Shown: positions 7,897 to 16,371 of the stretch, one piece after another
How positions within the stretch are numbered: the first letter of the stretch is position 1
Layout of the letters: every line of letters begins with the position of its first letter
Assembly: GCF_032586235.1 (NCBI RefSeq)
Contig: NZ_JAWHTD010000043.1
Span: forward strand, 1-32,195
Source of the DNA: Aestuariicoccus sp032586235
GTDB taxonomy: Bacteria > Pseudomonadota > Alphaproteobacteria > Rhodobacterales > Rhodobacteraceae
Direction: 5' to 3'
DNA length: 32,195 nt
Translations under genes and position numbers: made by a program
The notes under the pieces: model-generated
The model's database searches: none
What the model saw: only the letters and a program-made list of their open reading frames with translations
What the model was told of the DNA's origin: nothing

Positions 7897-9024
7897 ATGC
7901 CTGACTGGTCGCCGAACGTAACCAAGGTCAACAGCTGGAACGAATGGGACCCTCTGCGGCACGTGATCGTCGGCCGCGCCGACGATTGCCACATCCCGCC
8001 CGCCGAGCCCGCGCTTGACGCCAAAGTGCCCGAAGACAGCGACATGCGCGGCCAGTGGGGCCGCCGCCCGCAAGAGACGATCGACCGCGCGAACGAGCTG
8101 CTCGACGCCTTCGCGGCACAGCTGCAATCGCGCGGCATCCGGGTGGACCGCCCCACGCCGATCGACCATTCGCAGCCGGTCACGACGCCGGATTTCCACA
8201 CCGACAGCCAGTTCGGCTGCATGCCGCCGCGCGACGTGCTGCTGACGGTCGGGTCGGAAATCCTCGAGGCGACGATGTCCTATCGCTGCCGCTGGTTCGA
8301 ATATCTGAACTATCGCCCGCTGATGCAGCAATACTGGGACGAAGACCCGAATTTCCGCCACGAGGCCGCGCCCAAACCGCGCCTTACCGATGCCGATTAT
8401 CACCCCGATTATCTCTCCGAGAAGATCGGTGTGGAAAAGCGCCTGCAATGGGCGGCCGAGAAGTTCTTTGTCACCACCGAGGAAGAGCCGCTCTTCGACG
8501 CCGCCGACGTGCTGCGGTTCGGCCGCGACCTGGTGGTGCAGCACGGCTTTACCACCAACCTCAAGGGCATCGAGTGGCTGCGCCGCCATTTCCCCGATCA
8601 CCGCGTACACGCGGTGAACTTCCCCGGCGATCCCTATCCGATCCACATCGACGCCACCTTTACGCCGCTGCGCCCCGGGTTGATCCTGAATAACCCGCAG
8701 CGCCGTCTGCCCGAGGACCAGCGCAAGATGTTTAACGACAACGGATGGGAGATCGTCGACGCCGCACAGCCCGCGCATAATCAGCCGCCGCCGCTGTGTT
8801 ATTCGTCGGTCTGGCTGTCGATGAACGTTCTGGTTCTCGACCCCAAGACCGTCTGTGTGGAAAAATCCGAGGTCTATCAGGCCGAACAGATGGACAAGCT
8901 TGGGCTGGAGGTGGTCGAGGTCGAACTGCGCGAGGCCTATGCCTTTGGAGGCGGGCTGCACTGCAGCACCGCGGATGTCTACCGCGAAGGCGGCTGCGAG
9001 GATTACTTTCCGAACCTCGGCTGA
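7897..9024 (+). CDS. Glycine amidinotransferase (AGAT)-family protein
   Basis: The 375-residue protein strongly resembles arginine:glycine amidinotransferase of the guanidino-group-modifying superfamily. It keeps the catalytic triad regions: Asp in LFDAADVLRFGRD (about 201-204), His250 in HIDATF, and the nucleophile Cys356 in GGGLHCST, plus the family segment NLKGIEWLRRHF. Such enzymes move the amidino group from arginine to an amine, giving for example guanidinoacetate, or work in reverse. ATG at 7897 was preferred over 7885 because GGAG lies seven bases upstream. A 171-base gap separates it from the CodA-like gene. It is one of two guanidino-related genes or operons in this window. Confidence 0.88.
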   Translation: MPDWSPNVTKVNSWNEWDPLRHVIVGRADDCHIPPAEPALDAKVPEDSDMRGQWGRRPQETIDRANELLDAFAAQLQSRGIRVDRPTPIDHSQPVTTPDFHTDSQFGCMPPRDVLLTVGSEILEATMSYRCRWFEYLNYRPLMQQYWDEDPNFRHEAAPKPRLTDADYHPDYLSEKIGVEKRLQWAAEKFFVTTEEEPLFDAADVLRFGRDLVVQHGFTTNLKGIEWLRRHFPDHRVHAVNFPGDPYPIHIDATFTPLRPGLILNNPQRRLPEDQRKMFNDNGWEIVDAAQPAHNQPPPLCYSSVWLSMNVLVLDPKTVCVEKSEVYQAEQMDKLGLEVVEVELREAYAFGGGLHCSTADVYREGGCEDYFPNLG

Positions 9025-9035
9025 AAGGAGCCACG

Positions 9036-9890
9036 ATGTTTCTGCACCCGATCGCCTGGCCCGACGGCAAACGATGCGCCGCCTGCGTGACATTCGACAT
9101 CGACGCGGATTCGCTGATCCGCTCGGCCCGCCCCGAGGACGCCGAGCTGCGTCTGCAGCCGATCTCGATGGGCCGCTACGGGCCCACGGTCGCCGTGCCG
9201 CGCATCCTCGACAGCTATCGCCGGCTGGGGCTGACCCAGACGTTCTTCATGCCGGCCTGGGTGATGCAGGCCTATCCCGCGACGGTCGAGGCGATCCTGA
9301 AGGACGGGCACGAGATCGGGCACCATTCGTGGATGCACGAGGATCCGATGGGCCATTCGGACGCGCGCGAGGCCGAGCTCTTTGAACAGGCGATTGAGGT
9401 GCATGTCGCCATGACCGGGCGCAAGCCACGCGGCTACCGCGCCCCGGTCTATTCGATCACGCCCGCCATGGTCGGGCGGCTGATCGACCACGGGATCGTC
9501 TATGACAGCTCGCTGATGGCCGACGATCTGCCCTATCTGGTGGAGACGCCAAAGGGCGCGCTGATCGAGCTGCCGCCGCATTGGGGCACCGACGACTGGC
9601 CGCCCTTCGCGCATTTCGCCGAGATCGACTATCTGATGCCAGTGCGCGCTCCCTCGGACGGCATCCGCGCCTTTGCCGAGGAATTCGACGCGATGCACGA
9701 GGCGGGCGGCTTCTGGATGCCGGTGCTGCATCCCTTCCTGACCGGACGGCTGGCGCGCTGGCGGGCGATGGAGCAACTGATCGAACGCGCGCTTCAGGCG
9801 GGCGACGTCTGGTTCGCCCCTCTGGAGGATATCGCGGCCTATGCCGGGGACCGGCGCCAGACGCTGCGACGCGAGTTTGTGGAGCTCTGA
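9036..9890 (+). CDS. Polysaccharide deacetylase-family protein (PgdA/PuuE-like)
   Basis: This 284-residue NodB-homology protein has the metal-site motif FDIDAD near residue 20 and HSWMHEDPMGH near residues 97-107, and the RAPVYS motif around 135. It has no signal peptide, so it is likely cytoplasmic. That places it nearer the HpPgdA/PuuE group, whose members include allantoinase-like and cyclic imide hydrolases, than to exported chitin or peptidoglycan deacetylases. ATG at 9036 follows AAGGAG by five bases, eleven bases after the amidinotransferase stop. A ring-opening hydrolase after a ring deaminase would make biochemical sense, but the substrate is not shown. Confidence 0.75.
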   Translation: MFLHPIAWPDGKRCAACVTFDIDADSLIRSARPEDAELRLQPISMGRYGPTVAVPRILDSYRRLGLTQTFFMPAWVMQAYPATVEAILKDGHEIGHHSWMHEDPMGHSDAREAELFEQAIEVHVAMTGRKPRGYRAPVYSITPAMVGRLIDHGIVYDSSLMADDLPYLVETPKGALIELPPHWGTDDWPPFAHFAEIDYLMPVRAPSDGIRAFAEEFDAMHEAGGFWMPVLHPFLTGRLARWRAMEQLIERALQAGDVWFAPLEDIAAYAGDRRQTLRREFVEL

Positions 9891-9922
9891 CCTTCTGGGC
9901 CGCCCGACAGTTCAGCCACTCG

Positions 9923-11302
9923 TCAACCGATGACAAAGCCGTAAACGAGGATCCAGAGCGTCAGGCATCCGGCCGCCACCAGGAAATAGCCGCCGTTCCA
10001 CCGCAGCCCGACATGCAGCGCGCTGACATTGCCGAAAGACCCGATCAGCAGGGTCGTCGCGGTGAAGGGCGAGGTCGCCCCGCTCAGCGCCCAGCCCGCG
10101 CAGATGGCGCTCACCAGTGCGGCGGGGCTGACGCCCAGCACGTCCGGGTCGGGGATCAGCGGGGCCATCAGCGTCACGGCGAGGATCGGATTCATCCCGA
10201 ACTGGCCCAGCAGCGGAATGAGCCAGATCATCGACGCCAGCACCACCCAGGGCGGCAGCAGGGCCGGATCGAGCCCCAAGGACGCAATGATCGGCTGCAA
10301 GAGCGGCGCGCCGACGGTGCCGATGTAGCCCGCCATCATCAGCAGCACGAGCTCGCCGCGATAATTCGGCAGTTCTGCATCGACATAGCCGCGCAGACGC
10401 GCCCCGAACGTCTGCGTTTGGTCCTGCCCGGCGTGCTGGACCAGCGCCCAGATCATGGCGATGGCGGGCACGACCAGCATGACGACCCCCACGACCCGGA
10501 CGTCGAAGACGACGTGCAGGCCCAGAACCGTGGTGCCCAGCAGCACAAGCAGCAGCACAAGCGGCATCATCAACGCCCAAGAGCCGTCGACCGCTCGTCG
10601 CGGCGGCGGATTGGCGAGGCGCGGCTTGAAGATCGTATCCATCGCCCATCCCGTGGCTGAAATGATCGCGGCCGTGACCAGACCGGGCAGAAAGACATCC
10701 GCCCATCTGGCGCCCGGGATCAGGGCGGTGGTGATGGCGATGGCAAAGGCCAGCGGCGACCAGGTCAGTGACGCAATGAACCCCCTCTGGATCGCAAGCA
10801 GCATCCGGCGGGTCCGGATGCGCCGGATCAGCGGGTCCGCATCCGCGCGCGCGGATTGCGTGGCAAGCCCGCCAAGCAGCGAAATGGCCCCGTAGTTGAT
10901 CAGCAACGCGAAAAGATGGCCGCCGACCGTCAACGCGGCATATCTGCGCCCCGGCGGCTGCGCGGCCAGAAACGTGCCGGCCCGTCGCAACGCCGGAGAT
11001 GTCTCTGCCACGTTGCGCAGCGTCGAAAGCGCGACGAAGAACGCGCCGATGAAGGCCGCCTTCTCGAGCCCCAGAAGGGACGGCCCGACCCAGTCCTGCC
11101 CCGCAAGCCCCAAGGCCAGCGTCAGCGCGCCGCCGGTCAGCACAAAGGCCTTTCGCGTCATGCGCACCTGCAGGCTCAGAAGCAGGACAACCGCTCCGGC
11201 GATCCCCGGCAGCAGGAACGGCGGCAGCGGCACGCCCCATTCCGACAGGCCGAAAAGCCCGGTGAGACCGATCAGCAGCAAGGAAACGATGCGATCGGTC
11301 AT
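9923..11302 (-). CDS. Polytopic membrane protein, ion-transporter-superfamily-like
   Basis: The 459-residue protein is almost entirely hydrophobic, with about eleven to thirteen membrane helices. The segment SGATSPFTATTLL near residues 405-418 and a comparable NYGAISLLGG earlier resemble the re-entrant hairpins of ion-transporter-superfamily carriers (CitMHS, ArsB, NhaD type). I cannot place it in a named family. On its strand, GAGGTGAC precedes the ATG. It is convergent with the deacetylase gene (32 bases between stops) and diverges from the isomerase. It separates the two nitrogen-metabolism loci but may not belong to either. Confidence 0.6.
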   Translation of the reverse strand: MTDRIVSLLLIGLTGLFGLSEWGVPLPPFLLPGIAGAVVLLLSLQVRMTRKAFVLTGGALTLALGLAGQDWVGPSLLGLEKAAFIGAFFVALSTLRNVAETSPALRRAGTFLAAQPPGRRYAALTVGGHLFALLINYGAISLLGGLATQSARADADPLIRRIRTRRMLLAIQRGFIASLTWSPLAFAIAITTALIPGARWADVFLPGLVTAAIISATGWAMDTIFKPRLANPPPRRAVDGSWALMMPLVLLLVLLGTTVLGLHVVFDVRVVGVVMLVVPAIAMIWALVQHAGQDQTQTFGARLRGYVDAELPNYRGELVLLMMAGYIGTVGAPLLQPIIASLGLDPALLPPWVVLASMIWLIPLLGQFGMNPILAVTLMAPLIPDPDVLGVSPAALVSAICAGWALSGATSPFTATTLLIGSFGNVSALHVGLRWNGGYFLVAAGCLTLWILVYGFVIG

Positions 11303-11501
11303 GCGGTCGGGTCACCTCGATGGTTGTGGCTTTGCGTTGCCCGACACTCCTACACCACCTGACGCGGGCAAAGGTAGGCAAATGAGGAATGCCGGAGTTG
11401 CACGGGGCGTCATGCGCCGGAACAGCCGAAATACCGGGTGCATCGACGCGCCGTCTTGCCTTACGCTGGTCCCGGCACGATCCAACTCGGGGGACATTGC
11501 A

Positions 11502-12104
11502 TTGGTCAAGATCGATTTCTGGTACTCGATTGGCAGCACCTACAGCTACCTCACCGTGATGCGTCTGGCCGAGGCCGAAGAAGCGCATGGCGTCGCATTT
11601 CGTTGGCGGCCTTTCGATGTGCGTCACGTCATGGTCGAACAGAACAACATTCCCTTCAAGGACAAGCCGGTGAAATCCGCCTACATGTGGCGCGACATCG
11701 CGCGGCGGGCGGAAAGATACGGCCTGTCGCCAAAGCTTCCCGCGCCCTATCCCTTGCCGGGTCTGGTTCTGGCCAATCGGGTCGCGACACTGGGCGTTCG
11801 ACAGGGTTGGGTCGAGGACTATACCCGGGCCACATATCGGCGCTGGTTCGAGGCTGGCGAACCTGCGGGCGAGGACCCGAACCTTTCGGCGAGCCTGCAA
11901 GAGATCGGATGCGACCCCGCCAATGTTCTGGCCGAGGCGCAATCCGACGATATCGCAAAGGCGCTGTCGGACGCGACGGACGAGGCAATGCGGCTGGGCG
12001 TCTTCGGATCGCCGAGTTTCGTGGTGGATGGAGAGGTGTTCTGGGGCGACGACCGTCTGGAAGACGCCGTGCTTTGGGCCCGGAAGGCGACCGGTCGGGG
12101 TTAA
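11502..12104 (+). CDS. 2-hydroxychromene-2-carboxylate isomerase-like, DsbA-fold
   Basis: This 200-residue protein has the thioredoxin/GST-kappa fold of the HCCA isomerase group. The first strand and active-site serine region read KIDFWYSIGSTYSYL, and the C-terminal signature GVFGSPSFVVDGEVFWGDDRLED is clear. These enzymes bind glutathione and isomerise aromatic breakdown products, but many paralogues have unknown substrates. TTG at 11502 was chosen because homologous proteins begin right at the first beta strand; an in-frame ATG at 11412 would add 30 unconserved residues. It precedes the riboswitch leader and is probably a separate transcription unit. Confidence 0.8.
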   Translation: MVKIDFWYSIGSTYSYLTVMRLAEAEEAHGVAFRWRPFDVRHVMVEQNNIPFKDKPVKSAYMWRDIARRAERYGLSPKLPAPYPLPGLVLANRVATLGVRQGWVEDYTRATYRRWFEAGEPAGEDPNLSASLQEIGCDPANVLAEAQSDDIAKALSDATDEAMRLGVFGSPSFVVDGEVFWGDDRLEDAVLWARKATGRG

Positions 12105-12282
12105 TCGGCCACCCGACAAAGGCGCGGGATGCCTGCCCGGTTCAAATGAAATCCCACAACTCTGCCTAAATTTGTGACAAGCCGCCGCAGACCGGTCGAA
12201 AAAAGATGCATTCTGGCGGCGCGTTCCGGCGACGGGGCGGATTCCCGTGACTCGCCGCGCCCCGCTTCCATGCTGATATGCA

Positions 12283-12400
12283 GCAGGGTGTCTAGGGTTC
12301 CGCCTCCTCCTCCTCCCTGAGGGTCTGGTCCGAGAGATGCCACCAAAGCGGCAAACTCCGCTTTGGTACACGGCGGGGCAAAAGCCCGGGAGAGCACTGC
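12283..12400 (+). ncRNA. Guanidine-I (ykkC) riboswitch aptamer
   Basis: All conserved blocks of the guanidine-I aptamer are present in order: CTAGGGTTCCG (12292-12302), GGTCTGGTCCGAGAGATG (about 12322-12339), and ACACGGCGGGGCAAAAGCCC with GGGAGA (about 12368-12393). A variable hairpin, AAAGCGG...CCGCTTT, lies between the second and third blocks. The terminal P1 helix can be drawn from GCA/GTG/TCT (12283-12293) and AGA/CAC/TGC (12391-12400). This RNA class binds guanidinium and turns on genes for export or breakdown of guanidine. The next start codon is 86 bases further on. The stretch 12105-12282 upstream holds no gene; I could not identify a convincing promoter in it. Confidence 0.95.
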
Positions 12401-12402
12401 GC

Positions 12403-12465
12403 ATTGGAGAAGGCCGGTCTCTCAGGTTCCGCCACGGCTCTCCGATTGTTGCTTCTCGGCGGAAC
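12403..12465 (+). promoter_or_regulatory. Possible riboswitch expression platform with two exclusive helices
   Basis: Two helices can form here but not as simple nested hairpins together. One pairs ATTGGAGA (12403-12410) with TCTCCGAT (12439-12446, one G-U). The other pairs GTTCCGCC (12426-12433) perfectly with GGCGGAAC (12458-12465). No uridine run follows either, so a classical intrinsic terminator is not obvious. The ribosome-binding AAAGGGGAA (about 12472-12480) lies just downstream. Switching between the helices after aptamer folding is inferred. Confidence 0.4.
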
Positions 12466-12486
12466 GCTGCAAAAGGGGAAAAACCC

Positions 12487-13545
12487 ATGCCTGCATTTCG
12501 CCAAATCGCCGCCGGAGCCGCGGCGCTCGCCATCGGGTTCGCCGCCCCGGTCGCCGCTCAGGAAAAGACCGAATTCCGCGTCGCGTGGTCGATCTATGTC
12601 GGCTGGATGCCCTGGGGCTATCTCGAAGACTCGGGCATCATGGACAAATGGGCAGAGAAATACGGCATCGACGTCGAGATCGTGCAGATCAACGATTACG
12701 TCGAGTCGATCAACCAATACACGGCGGGCGCTTTCGACGGGGTTTCGGCCACCAATATGGACACCCTGTCGATCCCGGCAGGCGGCGGCGTGGACACGAC
12801 CGCGCTGATCGTGGGCGACTTTTCCAACGGCAACGACGCCGTGATCCTCAAGGGCGAGGGCGGGCTGGCCGATCTGGCGGGCAAGCCGGTCAACCTGGTC
12901 GAGCTGTCGGTGTCGCATTACCTGCTGGCCCGCGGGCTCGACAGCGTGGGGCTGAAGGAAAGCGATCTGGCCAGCGTGATCAACACGTCCGACGCCGACA
13001 TGATCGCGGCCTTCCAGACCTCTGATGTCGAGGCGGTCGTGACCTGGAACCCGCTGGTGTCCACGATCCTCGAAGACCCCAGCGCGACCAAGCTCTTCGA
13101 CAGCTCCGACATCCCGGGCGAGATCATCGACCTGATGGTCGTCAACACCGACACGCTGGCGGCCAACCCCGATTTCGGCAAGGCGCTGGTCGGCGCGTGG
13201 TACGAGGTGATGGGCCTGATGGCGGCGGGCGACGAGGACGTGCTGACCGCGATGGCCGAGGCCTCGGGCACCGATCTGGCCGGCTACAAGGCGCAGCTCG
13301 CCTCGACCGAGATGTTCTATGACCCCGCCGATGCGGTCGCCTTTACCCAAGGCGCAGAGCTGCCCACGACCATGGTCAGCGTGGCAGAGTTCCTGTTCGA
13401 CAAGGGCATCCTGGGCGAGGGCGCGCCGTCGGCCGATTTCGTCGGCGTGGCCTATCCCGACGGCTCGACCACGGGCGATTCGAACAACGTGAGGTTCCGC
13501 TACGACACGACCTACATGCAGATGGCCGCCGACGGCGCGCTCTGA
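12487..13545 (+). CDS. ABC transporter substrate-binding protein, riboswitch-linked (guanidine/urea-carboxylase-associated type)
   Basis: This 352-residue protein has a Sec signal peptide (cleavage near VAAQ, about residue 24) and the mature fold of nitrate/sulfonate/taurine-type binding proteins, with SIYVGWMPWGYLEDSGIMDKW near the start. It belongs to the group often found beside urea carboxylase or guanidine genes under ykkC RNAs. It is the first gene after the guanidine-I riboswitch, so the likely ligand is guanidinium or a close derivative. ATG at 12487 follows AAAGGGGAA. The permease gene starts 24 bases after its stop. Confidence 0.9.
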   Translation: MPAFRQIAAGAAALAIGFAAPVAAQEKTEFRVAWSIYVGWMPWGYLEDSGIMDKWAEKYGIDVEIVQINDYVESINQYTAGAFDGVSATNMDTLSIPAGGGVDTTALIVGDFSNGNDAVILKGEGGLADLAGKPVNLVELSVSHYLLARGLDSVGLKESDLASVINTSDADMIAAFQTSDVEAVVTWNPLVSTILEDPSATKLFDSSDIPGEIIDLMVVNTDTLAANPDFGKALVGAWYEVMGLMAAGDEDVLTAMAEASGTDLAGYKAQLASTEMFYDPADAVAFTQGAELPTTMVSVAEFLFDKGILGEGAPSADFVGVAYPDGSTTGDSNNVRFRYDTTYMQMAADGAL

Positions 13546-13569
13546 GCCAGGGTCCGAGGGGGCGACACC

Positions 13570-14382
13570 ATGCGGCTGATCAACCGGACCCCGGGCGTGG
13601 TGGCGCGCACGGCGCTCATCATCTTGCCCTTCGTGGCGGTGCTCGCGGCCTACGCCATCGGGTCCGAGATCCGGCTGTCGGCGAATCCGTCGGACAAGCT
13701 GCTGCCCGCCCCCTCGACCATCGCCGCCACCGCCGAGCGGCTTTTCACCGAACCCGACCGGCGGTCCGAACGCATCCTGCTGTGGCACGACACCGCCGCC
13801 AGCCTGATCCGGCTGGCGCTTGGGGTCGGGATATCCGCCGCGCTGGCCACCATAATCGGCCTGCTGATCGGCCTGCTGCCGCATGTCCGCGCCACTTTGG
13901 CCGGGTTCGTGGCGGTCGTCTCGATGATCCCGCCGCTGGCGGTGCTGCCCATTCTCTTCATCGTCTTCGGTCTGGGCGAGCTGTCCAAGGTCGTGCTGAT
14001 CGTGGTCGGCATCCTGCCGTTCCTGATCCGGGATTTGTCGGCGCGGGTGCTGGAGATCCCACGCGAGATGATCGTCAAGGCCGAGACGCTGGGCGCCTCG
14101 ACCCTCGTCATCGCGCTCCGCGTGGCGCTGCCGCAATTGCTGCCGCGCCTTATTCAGGCCATCCGCCTGTCGCTGGGGCCCGCCTGGCTCTTCCTGATCG
14201 CGGCCGAGGCCATCGCCGCCGAGCAGGGGCTCGGCTACCGCATCTTCCTGGTGCGCCGCTTTCTCGCGATGGACGTGATCCTGACCTATGTTCTGTGGAT
14301 CACAATGCTGGCCTTCCTGATGGACCTGCTGCTGCGCTGGCTGTCGCGGCGGCTTTTCCCGTGGACGGAGGCCGGGCTATGA
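13570..14382 (+). CDS. ABC transporter permease, riboswitch-linked
   Basis: The 270-residue inner-membrane protein has six predicted helices and a coupling loop with KAETLGASTLVIALRVALP near residues 170-190, matching the SsuC/TauC/NrtB type. It probably works as a homodimer because no second permease is present. ATG at 13570 follows GAGGGGGCG. Its TGA overlaps the ATG of the ATPase gene. The product should carry the riboswitch ligand or a related compound across the inner membrane. Confidence 0.9.
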   Translation: MRLINRTPGVVARTALIILPFVAVLAAYAIGSEIRLSANPSDKLLPAPSTIAATAERLFTEPDRRSERILLWHDTAASLIRLALGVGISAALATIIGLLIGLLPHVRATLAGFVAVVSMIPPLAVLPILFIVFGLGELSKVVLIVVGILPFLIRDLSARVLEIPREMIVKAETLGASTLVIALRVALPQLLPRLIQAIRLSLGPAWLFLIAAEAIAAEQGLGYRIFLVRRFLAMDVILTYVLWITMLAFLMDLLLRWLSRRLFPWTEAGL

Positions 14383-15146
14383 GCTTTGTCACCGCCGAGA
14401 ACATCTTTCAATCCTACGGCCAGCGCCCGATCCTGGAACGGGTCAACGTCACCGTCGACGAAGGCGAGTTCATCTCGATCGTGGGCGCGTCGGGCTGTGG
14501 CAAGTCGACCTTTCTGCGGCTGCTGCTGGCGCAGGAACGCCCCACGCGGGGCGAAATCCGCGTCGCCGGCCAGCCGCCCGCGCAGGAACCCGGGCTCGAC
14601 CGGGGGGTGGTGTTCCAGAAATATTCGGTCTTTCCGCATATGACCGTGCGCGAAAACGTCGTCGCGGGCGAAAGCTTTCGCCGCCCCTGGGGCCGCTTCT
14701 TCGGCGACGAAAAGCGCGCCGCGCGCAAGCGGGCGGACGAGACCCTGGCGCGTATCGGGCTCGATCATGTGGCCGACCAGTATCCCGCCACGCTGTCGGG
14801 CGGGATGCAGCAACGCCTCGCCATCGGGCAGGCGCTGGCGGCCAAGCCGCGCATCCTGCTGCTGGACGAACCCTTCGGCGCGCTCGACCCCGGTACGCGG
14901 CTCTCGATGCACGATTTCCTGACCGAGCTGCGCGAGGAAACCGGGATGACGGTCTTCATGGTCACCCATGACCTTTCCGAAGGGTTCAAGCTGGGCGACC
15001 GCGTTCTGGTCTTTGACAAGCCGCGCTGGGACCCGACCGACCCGAACGCTTACGGCGCCACCATCACCTACGACTTCGACGCCCGCGACGGCGGCGTCCC
15101 GTTTCAACGTATCATGGAGGATACCCATGTTCTTCGCCCCGCCTGA
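14379..15146 (+). CDS. ABC transporter ATP-binding protein, riboswitch-linked
   Basis: This 255-residue ATPase of the SsuB/TauB/NrtD type has Walker A GASGCGKST (about 36-44), signature LSGGMQQRL, Walker B LLLDEPFGALD and switch histidine in VTHD. The C-terminal extension has PRWDPTDPNAYGATITYDFD, a tail shared by ATPases of this guanidine/urea-associated branch, although I judge this from memory. ATG at 14379 overlaps the permease stop. Its own 3' end overlaps the hydrolase gene by 20 bases, so importer and enzyme are made together. Confidence 0.9.
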   Translation: MSFVTAENIFQSYGQRPILERVNVTVDEGEFISIVGASGCGKSTFLRLLLAQERPTRGEIRVAGQPPAQEPGLDRGVVFQKYSVFPHMTVRENVVAGESFRRPWGRFFGDEKRAARKRADETLARIGLDHVADQYPATLSGGMQQRLAIGQALAAKPRILLLDEPFGALDPGTRLSMHDFLTELREETGMTVFMVTHDLSEGFKLGDRVLVFDKPRWDPTDPNAYGATITYDFDARDGGVPFQRIMEDTHVLRPA

Positions 15147-16371
15147 CCGCACACGGTCGCACCACCCGGCCGATCAGCGCCACGACGCGCGGCGTCTGCA
15201 TCACCCCGACCTGACCCGGCTTCAGGGCTGGCGATCCATGAAGGCCGAGGCCGACCTGCCCGAAGGCCGCTGGGACGAGGAACGCCGCTGGGCGCTGCGC
15301 ATGGGCCTGACGGGCGCGGATTCGATCGAGGACAAGTCGATCCCGACCTTCGCGCGCGGCGAGCTGCCGCATTACGCGGGCATCAACACCTTCCTCAAGG
15401 CGCCTTATGCCGAGGACGTGACCGAGGTAAAGGATTACGACGCCACCGTGCTGGGCATTCCCTTCGACGGCGGCACCACCTACCGGCCCGGCACGCGCTT
15501 CGGCCCGCAGGGGGTGCGCAAGATCTCTGCGCTCTACACGCCTTACAATTACGAAATGGGCGTCGATCTGCGCGAGCAGATGACGCTTTGCGATGCGGGT
15601 GACGTGTTCACCATCCCCGCCAATATCGAAAAGAGCTTCGATCAGATCAGCCGCGCGGTCAGCCACGTGTTCAGCAGCGGAAGCCTGCCGATCATGATCG
15701 GCGGCGACCATTCCATCGGCTTTCCCTGCGTGCGGGGCATCGCCGAATGCACCTCGAAGAAGATCGGCATCGTGCATTTCGACCGCCACGCGGACATCCA
15801 GGAAAAGGATCTGGACGAGCGGATGCACACCACGCCGTGGTTCCATTCCACGCTGCTGCCCAACGTGCCCGCCAAGAACCTCGTTCAGGTCGGCATCGGC
15901 GGCTGGCAGGTTCCGCGCGAGGCGGTCAAAGTCGCGCGCGAGCGCGAGACCAACATCATCACCATGTCCGACATGGAGCGGATGGGTATCGACAAGACCG
16001 CCGAGATGGCGCTTGAGATGGCGTGGGACGGGGTCGACATGGTCTACATGTCCTTCGACATCGACAGCATCGACTGCGGTTTCGTCCCCGGCACCGGTTG
16101 GCCCGAACCCGGCGGCTTCCTGCCGCGCGAGGCGCTGGCGCTGGCGTCAAAGGTCGCGGCCGAGGGCATCTGCGGCATGGAGCTGGTCGAGGTCAGCCCG
16201 CCTTACGACACCTCGGACATCACCGCGCTGATGGGCACCCGGGTGATCGTCGACGTTCTGGGCTCGCTGGTCGCCGGCGGCAAGATGGGCGCGCACAAGA
16301 AACACATCGACAAGCCGGTCACCATTCCGCACGGCGAATTCGAGGGCAAGAGGTGGTCCAATGCCACATGA
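15127..16371 (+). CDS. Ureohydrolase, probable nickel-type guanidine hydrolase (GdmH-like)
   Basis: The 414-residue protein belongs to the arginase/agmatinase superfamily. Metal ligands are visible: His195 in GGDHS, Asp219/His221/Asp223 in FDRHADIQ, and Asp311/Asp313 in FDIDSID. The DRHAD form (arginase uses DAHxD), the WPEPGGFLPREA segment and the roughly 80-residue N-terminal extension fit the guanidine hydrolase branch known from Synechocystis better than agmatinase. Guanidine hydrolases of this type give urea and ammonia and need nickel. ATG at 15127 has GGAGG six bases upstream and lies inside the ATPase gene end. The riboswitch upstream independently predicts guanidine as substrate. Other guanidino compounds remain possible. 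Confidence 0.85.
   Translation: MFFAPPDRTRSHHPADQRHDARRLHHPDLTRLQGWRSMKAEADLPEGRWDEERRWALRMGLTGADSIEDKSIPTFARGELPHYAGINTFLKAPYAEDVTEVKDYDATVLGIPFDGGTTYRPGTRFGPQGVRKISALYTPYNYEMGVDLREQMTLCDAGDVFTIPANIEKSFDQISRAVSHVFSSGSLPIMIGGDHSIGFPCVRGIAECTSKKIGIVHFDRHADIQEKDLDERMHTTPWFHSTLLPNVPAKNLVQVGIGGWQVPREAVKVARERETNIITMSDMERMGIDKTAEMALEMAWDGVDMVYMSFDIDSIDCGFVPGTGWPEPGGFLPREALALASKVAAEGICGMELVEVSPPYDTSDITALMGTRVIVDVLGSLVAGGKMGAHKKHIDKPVTIPHGEFEGKRWSNAT

Noticed and set aside
6349..9093. A 914-codon open frame on the minus strand
   Set aside because: It lies opposite the CodA-like and amidinotransferase genes, its product is rich in H, R, Q and G in the way of antisense GC-rich DNA, and it has no domain. 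The plus-strand genes have clear motifs.
9912..12533. An 873-codon minus-strand frame
   Set aside because: It is mostly the out-of-frame reading of the membrane protein gene, then the reverse of the isomerase gene and riboswitch leader. No part looks like a protein family.
12292..14136. A 614-codon minus-strand frame
   Set aside because: It is a shadow of the riboswitch leader, binding protein and permease genes, with antisense-type composition.
15127..16371. Simple annotation as agmatinase (speB)
   Set aside because: The DRHAD metal motif, long N-terminal extension, WPEPGG segment and guanidine riboswitch favour the guanidine hydrolase branch; no agmatine-forming gene is nearby.
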